Part shown: positions 23,890 through 34,150 of the stretch, piece by piece | How the letters are laid out: every line of letters starts with the position of its first letter | How positions within the stretch are numbered: the stretch's first letter is position 1 | Assembly (NCBI GenBank): GCA_014338405.1 | Contig: JTDE01021172.1 | Coordinates: forward strand, 96,765-160,764 | Reading direction: 5' to 3' | DNA: 64,000 bases | Origin: Paragonimus skrjabini miyazakii | Lineage: Eukaryota; Platyhelminthes; Trematoda; Plagiorchiida; Troglotrematidae | Notes under the pieces: model-generated | The model's input: the letters and a program-made list of their open reading frames with translations, nothing else | The model's database searches: none | What the model was told of the DNA's origin: nothing | Program-made: the position numbers and the translations under genes

Positions 23890-26050
23890 GAGGTTCAACT
23901 TGGAAATGCACATCTTATTGATACTGGTGTTGTAAAGGATTCACAATTGAACTGATTAGGTACAAACTGGATTAATGAGACACAGCTATTTGATGTGCCA
24001 GTGAATCCAGCTGGAAGTCAATTCTGTCTGGTTGTCAAGACTGCGTTGCCAAAATTTGCGTTAGCAATAAACAGATTTGGAAGCAAAGTCAGTTTTGGAA
24101 TTAAGGGGACAGCATAACGACCTCTTTGAAGATAGTCTTTCTCAGTGTACATAAGCAAAGCCTATCCTGTACCTTCGTTTGGACATAAAGTCAGTTTTCT
24201 GTTTCAAAATGTTGGCACCGTATGCTGCTACTGTTTCATTAAAGGATGAATTGAAGTGACGTGAGTACATGAGCTTCGGTAACCCCACCAGTAATAAACA
24301 ACTAAAGGCTGGCCACAATAATACGACGACTTCACGTGATTCGAGAGAACATTTGGGCATCCATCAATATTCTTCTCCAGACCTCAATATACTGTACATA
24401 AAGTTGAACGGCGATGAAGTATTTCACGAGATTGCTCGTTTAACGATACAGCTACAAGTAGTACATCACGCATGGAACAAACGATTTCTGACAGTCAACA
24501 CACATCGTTAATTGTTTCGATACAACCGTGACATTCAATGTGAGATGTGCACCAACAATCTTTTTTGGGAAATAATGGACACAACATAAAATGGACGCAA
24601 CACACATGTTTGCTTATTTAGACCATTTAAACAGTAGCAGTGACACGGTAGATTGTCATCAGACACAACTTTTGGTCACAAAGTATACTGGAGAGTATGG
24701 TTTGACAATTGTTTCCTCTGCATGGAAAGCTTTCAATAACATGGTTCTATTGTTCAGAAAGACCGTGCAGGAGATTCGAAAAGGGCTTAAACCAGTTTTC
24801 AACAATGCCCTCGGTAGTATTTAATAAACAATACAACCAATTCTATTGTTGCCGACTTATTATAACTGCTTTGTGCCACAAGTACATAATGTTAGCACAC
24901 CATTAAATAGCTCACTTAATAGACTTCTGTGGTTTTGATCAAAAGACTATTGGTCTTCAATCACACGAACTAAGCAAACTTTGAGTTGTGTTTCCATTCA
25001 TTGCAATCTAAACGTGAATGAGAATACTGTAGTAGATGTGTTGAAGTAAGCTATTCATTTAACACAATTACCCAGAAGGCTCATGAAAAGTGCGTCCGTA
25101 TGTTTCATGTACACTTAGTTTCATTCAGAAGGACTACAGTCGAAGAAAAAAGAGCATACATGCAGTTGGGAATTCCATTGAAAACTGCACAGATAGAAGA
25201 TTACTTTATGTAGACAATGCATCTCTTTTGTAAATAGTGAATGAAAAAAGGTATTCCGGTCCAAATCGCCAATCAACCATTGGGATAGGTTATGATATTG
25301 CCTGGATCAAAAAAAACATCGAGATTGGTGCATGGTGATGTTTTCTCACGTCTCACAACAGAGTAAATGGACATAAAGCCAGATGAAATCTCTGTCAGTT
25401 CATCAATAAGAACAGCTGATGAAGTTTGCAGAATACTCGTAGAATCTGTCTGTAATCCACCAGTAACCCGTCAAAATGATGACAGACGCGACGGAAACAA
25501 GGGTTTATGGCAGTAAGATATTTGGCGCCCTAAAACGGTTGGTTGTAAGACACAGTCAATAGAAACTTTAGACACTTGTTTTACAACAAGGATTCGCTTG
25601 CCAGTATTGATGGATGGTTGATATTGATGGAACGTACATCTGACAGGTTACATCCTAGCTCTCCAAGTGCTAATCACGTGTGACCTGCAGTCATGTCTAT
25701 CGACTGGCAACCAATACTCAAACAGAACAGTTAGATTGAACTTTGAAAAACTGGGCAATGCCGTGGAGAATGTTCGTTAAGTAGGGCGTGTTATTATGTC
25801 ATAATGTTGATGAACCATTGTCCGAATACGAATTAATCTTGCAGACTCGGCAAATGGATATTTTTTGTTCATTAGAAGTTGACGCATAGTCAAAATGGCC
25901 AGAATGTTTTTTTACATGTGACTAATCACAATATAAATGGCATTTTCTAACTTCTGAAAGCTATTTTTCTCAATGTGGTGCCCCAAAGATTTTAATAATC
26001 CACAATGGATTGTAGTTCACCTCAACAGAACCTCCCGAGGTTAGTATCAT
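23890..26050 (+). pseudogene. Gypsy pol remnant (RT, RNase H, integrase)
   Basis: Blocks follow in Gypsy order with stops and frame changes. At 23890-24110 the frame reads IEVQLGNAHLIDTG and LGTNWINETQLFDVPVN (protease to RT linker). At 24370-24580 it reads YSSPDLNILYIKLNGDEVF, RFLTVNTHR, LFRYNRDIQ and EIMDTT (RT). At 24600-24700 it reads MFAYLDHLNSSSDTVDCHQT, where the YLDD catalytic box has become YLDH. At 24835-24970 the RT/RNase H connection follows. At 25250-25430 it reads YDIAWIKKTSRLVHGDVFSR, the segment just after RNase H. At 25840-26030 it reads VDA, stop, SKWPE and GAPKILIIHNGL, the integrase core with its second aspartate changed to histidine. The zinc-finger part is unclear and no 3' LTR was recognised. 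It is dead in every domain. Confidence 0.78.
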
Positions 26051-26807
26051 AGGGAGTATTCTTTGAGTTTACACTGGTTTATTATACATAATTAAACGAC
26101 TAATTGGAAAGATTTTGCAGAGACATCCAGAAGAAAAGAAGACGCTTGCCTGAATGTCTGCCGTTCAACCACGAACATGGCTTTAGCGGACAGCCACTCA
26201 ACAACAGCAATGTTTCCAGGATGATGAGCAGAAATTCCAACTAACACAATAAGAACAAAGACGCTTCCAACAGATCTGAGTGAACCAACAGAATTTCTAT
26301 CATCTAGACCTAAGGGTGCATACTATATTGATAACCGGTATACGTGCAGAATATGTAACATGTCAGAAAGGTTTGGCAGCCAAAAAAGCAATGCTGTCTG
26401 TCGTGTTCATCACCAGTAATAGATCATTTGACGATGGCTAACAAATTGATCATTCTCATACGAAACAGTGTCAGTAAAACTACAAATTGATTTAATGACC
26501 CTATCCAGTTAGGTGGAGCCAACAACAGTCTTATAGGATATGCGTGAAACAACCCAATGCCAAGATATTTTACATTCTAAGCGTGCAAGATGTATCTGGA
26601 GTAGAAAAGTCTGTCAGTGAAGCAGTTCATCACAGTTCAAAGAGGATGGAAGAGCTTATTTGGATGCTGTAGATCACGTAGAATTACTGATTAGGTCAGA
26701 AAGATGTGTCTTCCATTAAGTTGCAAACCAACGAAACAGCGTAAAATACATAAAGAATATCAATCAGACTTGACAACGCACGAGTATATGATACAAGTCT
26801 AACCTAC
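26051..26807. other. Probable decayed 3' part of the Gypsy element
   Basis: No block is secure here. Position suggests the integrase C-terminus and 3' LTR, but no TG...CA boundary or match to 23162-23600 was seen. Confidence 0.3.
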
Positions 26808-26914
26808 CGAGCTTTTAAATCCAGTACCAACGGAATGTCAGCACGCTCCTCCGTTAAGATCAAGGCAGCCCGGACACCTGTTGCGATTGCACGGACGACC
26901 ACTTCGTCTATGTC
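26808..26914 (-). CDS. Candidate internal exon, unrecognised protein
   Basis: On the minus strand a pyrimidine tract (TTCTCTTCTTTTTGTTTGG) ending in TTCAG precedes a 107-nt block that opens in phase 0. It reads DIDEVVVRAIATGVRAALIL, then TEERADIPLVLDLKA, and ends TCG before GTAGGT, a fair donor. The composition (alternating acidic, hydrophobic and Ala-rich helix) and the CpG-containing, GC-richer codons differ from surrounding junk frames. If the donor is not used the frame stops six bases later. I do not recognise the family. No convincing neighbouring exon was found on this strand, which is expected if introns are long. It could also be a chance frame antisense to the Gypsy tail. Confidence 0.35.
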
Positions 26915-27689
26915 CTGAACCAAACAAAAAGAAGAGAATAATACCTTAGGAAAGGCCAAATAAGTAACAGAAATTGCTACCAACATAATCCACATGTCTA
27001 GAGTTAACGAATGCAACGTTGTGTACAAAACAAATGCAGAATAATGATTATCGTTCCAATTGGAAGAATCACCATAAAGTAATTGTTTCACGAACAAGTG
27101 AACAGAACACATCGATGAGTGTGTTACCAAACAAAGGAGATCATCCGTTATGACTGTGCTTAAGAAAAATTCGGGTTTTTGGAAAATAAGATTAAACAGA
27201 CCTACAAACTTTCAAAACACTCAGTTTCTAGACAAAAACAATAAACTTCTAAAGAGTTTCCACGCACAATGCATATAGATCAAATGTAGTATGCGGATAA
27301 ACATGAGTCCTGTGTGCTAGAAACTGATTAAGCCAACCGTGTTATCTGGTAACTATCCAATGTATATTGCCGATGTATGGTAATACACTTGTAGAAGCAA
27401 ATACACCGTAAAGAGGTAATTATAACGATCCCCATAACATTAAATGAATGTCGTCCAGTAATCGAGACAATTTTCAGATGTGCAACAGCAAAATCTGGTG
27501 AGTCTAAAGCGTTATATCCAGTAAATATATCGAACTGCCCAGAGTAACCCAATCTTAGGCCAAGAAACTTTGTTCGATTATTGCCTTGATAAATAGAATG
27601 CGCTAGCAACAGCTTGGTTGTTTGCTTCCGTTTCCATTGCAAATTCAAAGTGTGAAAAAATGGTATTTCTAAGCCAAGGAGATTAGCAC
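26915..27689. other. Unassigned; one 123-codon minus frame
   Basis: A minus frame of 123 codons (27699-27328) contains NNRTKFLGLRLGYSGQFDIF. A minus frame at 46611-46327 contains NSSVKFLGSQLGFMTEM in a similar context. The two may be copies of one repeat, but no known domain was recognised. The frame ends at the junction with the RTE insertion. Confidence 0.3.
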
Positions 27690-29218
27690 AAAAGGACAAT
27701 TCACAGAAAAGGGGCCCGGAATCTATGTGAAAACCATAAGAGCATCAGTTTACCGCCTGTTGCGTCCATGTTACTCACTGGCCTCATTTTATGTCGGCTC
27801 ACTAGGCTCAGAGAAAGTCAGGTACGCGAAGAACAGGCAGGATTCCGATCCGGTCGGGGGTGCGTTGATCACATTTTCACCTTGCGAAGGATCTTGGAAC
27901 ATCGGCACTGTTACAGACAGCCGACAGTCGTGATCTTTTTGGACCTGAAAGCTGCTTTCGATTCAGTTGCTCGTAACGTTCTCTGGAGCTGCCTTCTTCG
28001 CAAGGGAGCACCGCAGAAATACGTGAATCTGTTGAGATCACTGTATGCTCACTTTGTGAGCAAGATGAGAGTTTATGAGCGACTGTCTCGGGCATTCATC
28101 ACTTCTAGTGGTGTTAGTCAGGGGTGTCAGATTTCCCCCTTCTTGTTCAATTTTGTCATGGACGACATTCTGGATGCTGCGCTTCGGGAATCCAGTGGGC
28201 TTGGTGTTGAGCTTCTTCCTGGCGTTAAGATGACCGATCTAGAGTACGCGGATGACATTGTCTTACTTAGCACCTCTGCCGAAGACATGCAGATCACGTT
28301 GAACAAGATGAGTGACCGGACTGGTTTGTATGGAATGCGCTTCGCAGCTTCAAAATGCAAAGTGATGCTTGAAGACTGGGGAATTTCCACCCTTACTTTC
28401 TTCATTGCAGGTAATCCACTTCAGACTGTGGACAGTTTCACGTACTTGGGTGGCACTATCTCGTCATCTTGTAATATTGCTGATGAGATATCAGCGAGGA
28501 TTGCAAAAGCACGAGTTGGCTTTGTCAAACTACGTCATCTTTGGCGTTCAAAAGACGTCCGGTTGTCCCCGAAAGGAAGAGTATACAGTGCTTGTGTACG
28601 TACTGTTTTGCTCTTTGGTTCGAAAACGTGGCCAGTTCGCAAAGAAGATGTCAACAGACTTGCTGTGTGTGACCATTATTGTCTCCGCCAATTAGCCCAC
28701 ATTAAATGGACTGGTCGCGTGAGCAATGTGGCCGTCCGCCGGCGCGTATTCCAGGACGCTCGGCATGCGCGACCAGTCTGTGAACTACTCACGTTGCACA
28801 GCCTGCGATGGTTAGGTCACGTACTCCGTATGTCATCTGATCGTTTACCGTACCGGGCATTATACACTGAGACCATCAACGGTGAAGAGAAACCACATGG
28901 TGGTCAAGTATTAGCGTGGTCACGAAATATGAAGACCTTGACTGCTCCACTGAGCAAGGTGGGTAGGTATCGCCTGTCTGGATGGGGTCCTCGTGATCAC
29001 TCAAACCGCTATCCGAGAAGGCCCGTGTGTCGCAGTCAACGGCGTACCTGCATCCATACCATTTCTATTTCTTCCGCTCAGACTTCTTTTATTAATTTTC
29101 AAACTCCTTAGTAGCGTTTTCTTCTAGGATATTCCACGTCACTGTTGAAATGATCGGTGGCCCGAGCCACAGTATCTTCTGTTCAGGCCCATGGCTGATT
29201 TGATGATGATGATGATGA
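27690..29218 (+). mobile_element. RTE-type LINE, 5'-truncated, with open reverse transcriptase
   Basis: The best preserved coding sequence in the window. The frame is open from at least 27705 to 29111; the ATG at 27768 is internal. It covers KGARNLCENHKSISL, REEQAGFRSGRGCVDHIF, FLDLKAAFDSV (first RT aspartate), SSGVSQGCQISPFLFNFVMD, LEYADDIVLL (catalytic YADD), YGMRFAASKCKVML, FTYLGGTISS, VRTVLLFGSKTWP, SLRWLGHVLRM and LSGWGPRD. The usual C-terminal WLETLxDMA block is absent: after GPRD the frame diverges, so a late frameshift is likely. The element ends in TTGATGATGATGATGATG at 29218, the short tandem tail typical of RTE. The endonuclease and everything upstream of the RT palm are missing, the usual 5' truncation of target-primed reverse transcription. 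It cannot move by itself. No target duplication was identified. Confidence 0.88.
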
Positions 29219-29770
29219 CCATAAGGTGGCCTTCGGCTCAACTCAATCCTGTTCACATTTAATTCGATCTATAATAATCTCGATGAAACTGGCAATACTC
29301 TGGAAATGTATACACTGACACACAGCATTTTGACTTGGCTTGTACCTCTGTGGTAAGTCAGTACTCTGGATGTTTACTCCCAAAATTTGCGGGTAAAATC
29401 ATGCGAACTAAAAAATGCCTGCTTTCTTTTATCAGAGCGGAAAGAACACATGTTGCAGTATGTTAACATTTCCTTTACTCTCATCGGTCGGAAAAATAAA
29501 ACTTGCAGACTATATGCGACAGTCAAATAAAGACAGACAGGGTATGGACATCCATACCAAGTATTATAGCACTAACACCAAGGTAACCTGGTGAATTATT
29601 TCAATTACTTTTGTGCACACAGTGCCGACTGACGAATTCTGATCAATGTAATTTTGCTAAAGACCAGTAGTTTCGGATTCCGATTACACAACAATGTTTT
29701 GAAAGAGCTAAGTGGGTCACCTTGGTGGTTGTTATCGTGAGGTTTCTTGTAATCGGCGGTGTGGAATTCC
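29219..29770. other. No recognisable feature
   Basis: Downstream flank of the RTE insertion, with no ORF or repeat recognised. Confidence 0.5.
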
Positions 29771-29812
29771 GCGTAACGGATTCACCGGTTTCCGATTGTC
29801 GTCATCAGTTCT
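29771..29812 (-). ncRNA. Hammerhead-like core (hypothetical)
   Basis: On the minus strand the order is CTGATGA, CGACAATCG (able to form a 3-bp stem with a CAA loop), then GAAAC, CGGTGAATCCGTTA. That matches the CUGANGA, stem II, GAAA order of hammerhead ribozymes. The following CGG...CCG can form a stem III ending in a UU or UA cleavage-site-like trinucleotide. Stem I is not evident from the flanks. The motif may be part of a Penelope-like or other retroelement end, or chance. Confidence 0.25.
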
Positions 29813-32171
29813 TTCAAGCAAAATCACACAAAGTATAATGTCTTGTTTTTTGGATAGAGGAAGTGACCGCAGATGATGTCTAATCTGCAGCGTGATTATT
29901 AGTCAAATACTGTGAGACTGAATTCATTAACGTTGACAGAATTTCCGGTAATTCACGAAGTAAGAATAATCAGCCCTGTTACCTCATGTTCATTGATTAT
30001 GTGATTTTACCTATCTACTTTCACTAGCATCAGCTTTTGGCTGATCGATTGGGATTCGGTGACGATTCGCCATGTACGTGACTGACTATCCAAAAGGTAA
30101 AATCACGATCGAAGTAATTCATTGACAGATTCAGTTGCATAAGCGATCCATAACTTTGAATAATACGGATGCAGACTCCTCGCACATATTTAATTGAATA
30201 TGTCCGATAATTTACAGACCAGTCGATATACAAACGAAATTCTTTACTCTTTCTGGAAGTATGTGATCGTGCGAATCCCAATGTGATCTGGGATTGAATA
30301 CTGAACATTGTGATTGTAAACTCCGCATAACTGAATATCACAATATTCATTTCAAACTAAACGACTGCCATCACATTTGAACGCTCAGATATACACATCA
30401 TATGATTTTGTATAACGCGGCAGGTTAGAATGATTAAATCGTTATTCTCTAAAATTCAAATATAGAAGGAAATCATCGATCTGTTCAAAGTGGGCAAGTA
30501 GGGAATAACTAGGAATAACTTAGGCGTAAGTTTTATAATAATAAACTCAGGTTGGTTAGCAGGAAAAAAGGAGTAAGATGTGCGTTTCGTGTTCACTACT
30601 CTAGACAGTTGCGTGGGAGTTGTGCAAAAGAGGCATTAAAAACCTGAATTTAATTACTCCTATCTCGGAACTGTCGTTTTTGTGAATGTTTCTCACACGA
30701 AAAGCCAAATACTTACACAACGTCTAAACTCATGTAATAAAGTGTCCAACTGAGCACAGTCTTAGATGTTGACCAAAGTATGATTGGCTGGACAATCACC
30801 ATGTTATGCTTTTAGTCTCAAAATGTATGCTAGCGATAACTTTGGAAAAACTCTAACTCACCAACAGCACATAAACTTCGGGTATATCAAGATGACTAAA
30901 CTATAACTCAACCGTAATATTTTTAGAGATGCCTGTACATTTTGTAAAAATGTTAAACTAATTTGCAACATATACTAATGTTCTTTTTGTCAGCTCTCTT
31001 GAACATTCATATTTCTGATAATTTATTCCAATTTTGATGGCATACGGTTTGTTAAATAAATGAAGCATATAAGACCTAGTCAAAGTTAATACTGACTCCG
31101 TACAGATAATTTAGTCAAGTATACCGCATCATAAAAGTTTCTATGACAATTCGATCTTAACTGTCGGATAGCAGGTGCAAAACTTTCACCGTTTGTACCA
31201 CTAGATGTTGATTGATCTAATGAACAAACCATTACACGAAAATATGTTAAACAACCATGAACGTTTAGCACCAGTGAAGTCCCATGTTACACAATGTCTT
31301 GCAGAACAAGCATATGTATACTTATCAGTAGCTGACTAGATAAACTTGTCAATGCCTTGAGTTATGTGTCACTTTACAAATTTTTTATACGTGATAGCTC
31401 ACTAACACATTACTTTGCGGTGTACAACACTTATTCTGTCAAACAGTGCCACAGATCACTTTGAGCCTCATACATGGGAACTGCCAAAAGTTACTCCTTA
31501 TGTAAGTATCATATTCGAAGTGACCGGACAGCTAAGACAGGAACATACTGCTCTACGCTGATAAAACGAAACCAACCCGTCAACCTATGTGGGTGTTGCT
31601 AAGAATATGCATTCACCTAGTTTGTTACGTTTATCCAGAATATCTTAAACTCCACCTATAGAAGCATGCAATTATGTTTGAGAATGCTGTACTGCTGTAT
31701 GTTTTCGGGAATTTTATCGTAAATGATTTCAACAGCAGTGTGCATATTACATTGCTTTGAAGCTTTCCGTAGTCTATGTCCACAACGTTTGAATGAAGCG
31801 CTTTTCTTTAACCATACAATGGTGGCTGCATACGAAACGCGATCAATACCAAATCAAAAAAATGAGGACACTCTACTGCAAGTTTCGTTTTCCGTTTCTC
31901 TGCATTAGTGGGATATCTTGATTTCTTATCGAGTTTCCGTGACCATAGGTCAAACATACTCATTCGAACCACACACAAACATTTGACTTTGGCCATGTGA
32001 CGTAACATCCTGTCAGCATCCGGTCCAGGTCTAATTAATTATGTGGAATCTGACAGTTGTTGTCGATGTCACTCGTTTACAACCACTTTTCCAAGTTTAC
32101 AGTTTGTCTCATGATACGTTTTGATAAAACATCTGTAACTATGTTGGCATAGTGGGAATTTTTCGACAGTC
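29813..32171. other. No recognisable gene
   Basis: AT-rich sequence. The largest frame is 106 codons on the minus strand (30350-30030) without a motif. No repeat copies were identified. Confidence 0.5.
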
Positions 32172-32500
32172 TCCTATTTCAAGTTGAACATCACTCATAT
32201 TTGATCGCAGCTGTTGCATTCAGATAGACTTTCAAGTCAGCCTCTTTCGAAAAGAAACATTGAACTTGAGTTTCGCTTTCATAGCAAATCGTTAGTAGTG
32301 CATATCATAGCCACGGGCCAGACTAAAACTCCGGCCACGATTTCATGAGGCAACCTTGTTGACTATTGCGCCATTGACCCCAGATTGGGCACGACTGAAT
32401 TATCATACGTGAACGTTCAGCCACCTTCGCTTATGAATAATGATGGGGTTGCATGATTATCGCGATAAGTCACCGTAACTGTGCTGTTAACTCCAATCGA
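32172..32500 (+). repeat. Dispersed repeat family C, copy 2
   Basis: The longest copy of the family. It begins with GTTGAACATCACTCATATTTG, includes GACTTTCAAGTCAGCCTCTT and TCGAAAAGAAAC, then TCGTTAGTAGTGCATATC and GGCAACCTTGTTGAC. It aligns with 7386-7680 downstream and with five shorter copies upstream. No coding potential. Confidence 0.6.
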
Positions 32501-34004
32501 TAACTCCGCGATTAGGACTTCCGAGACAGGTCGGAACTTCTGGTCTCATTAGAATTGCTAGGCGATATTTCAGAGTACTAGTGGGTTTTCTATTTAATAA
32601 CACGATCGCACAACAGCATTTTTGAGCAGTTTCAAAATAATGACAAGATTTCATCTGAAATCAGTGTAAAAAGTACAGATCGAAAATTGTTTTACAGTTT
32701 ATTAAATCAACAGCCCTTTTTTATAAAAAACGACTTCAGTCAATTTTCATGTCGTAAAACTGAAACCAGTAAATTACACAAGTATATTGAATATATTGAC
32801 GCAACTTTTGATGTCGAATAAAGCTATAAAACACGTATCGTTAATTCAGAAAAAATTACTTAATTTTATGTCGAGGTTTTCCGTTTCCACGAAGAATGTT
32901 CACTTATTGTCATTTTAATCTATCGAGTTGAAAAATTTGAAGCATTACAACAAAATTCAGACAAGCATCAGACACATAATATGTTCATGGCCTCATAGGT
33001 AAAATTAACAGTTAACTTCTAGGACGTTTCAATACAACCTTTAGAAACAACACAGACGTTTATCTGTGGAAAGAATTTAAACGTTTGATATGTAAGTTAT
33101 GGTTGGTTTGTCCGTAAATATGCAACAAGAGGCATTGGTACGGTTTCAAAATTCGACCACGGCAATCGTAATGGATGGACACTATTCATGTGGTGCAATT
33201 CATCCAGTAAACTATAGGATTTAACAGAAACATGTACTTAAATGTCACGCGTAAAAACCCAGTTGGGCTAGATGTACGTAGTAGGGACGTGTTATCGGTT
33301 TTGCGCTGACTGATCAATCAGGCCCAAAATCAATATACTGTGCGTAGTTTGTAATGCACATCTATTCAAACTTAAACCTTTTCACCGAAATGATTTCCTA
33401 TTCCCCGGAATATACCACCGGTAGATTGGATAAACGACGAAGTAGCTGTTATCCTTTGTATTACGAGTTGAAGCTCTGAACTATCGGTTCCATGATTTTC
33501 GCTTCAGATAAGCGATAGACTTGTTAAAGATACCCAACGATTCCACACAGAGATGGAACCGGTCGTGGGTGTTGGTTTGAGAGTGCGTATCAAGGGAAAG
33601 TGGACTATGGGTTAAAACGAGTTGTGGATTTTTCAAGACAGACTGTAACACGTATGTGAAAAAACAACTCCCATGTCCGAAACAAAAAACAGCATGTGAT
33701 GGTTATGTGTAATCCACCCTAACTTGGATAGTTTCATGCCTGGGAGATGGTTAACACGGTACACTAAGCATGTTCAGTTATTTCGCCGGAGTCATTCTTT
33801 AAAGTAGCCATCACATCGATGAGAACAAGTCACATATGTCAAACAAAATGCAAAAAAGTATGCTTTGAAGTATAGATTTTCGTAAGTCCACATAATTTGT
33901 AGGGGAAGCATAAGACGAAAAAACCAATCATTCATATTCAGATATCTTTAACTAAGTAGACATTATTCTCACAAGCATGAGGACCAGAGTGCAAATTCAC
34001 GTCC
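32501..34004. other. No recognisable feature
   Basis: AT-rich unique sequence with no ORF above 60 codons and no shared repeat noticed. Confidence 0.5.
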
Positions 34005-34150
34005 GGACGAGGGAATATACTACTGATGAGTTCTTTGAAAAGCGAAACTCGAATATAATGCTTTATTTCGAAGTCGGCTTACTGAAAGGCAGATCTGAAT
34101 TCGAATGCTATAATCAAGTGTGGGTGATGTTCAATTTTGAAATAACTGTA
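34005..34150 (-). repeat. Dispersed repeat family C, copy 3
   Basis: On the minus strand TTGAACATCACCCACACTTG, CAGATCTGCCTTTCAGTAAG and TTCGAGTTTCGCTTTTC match the first part of 32172-32500 in order and spacing. Confidence 0.5.
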
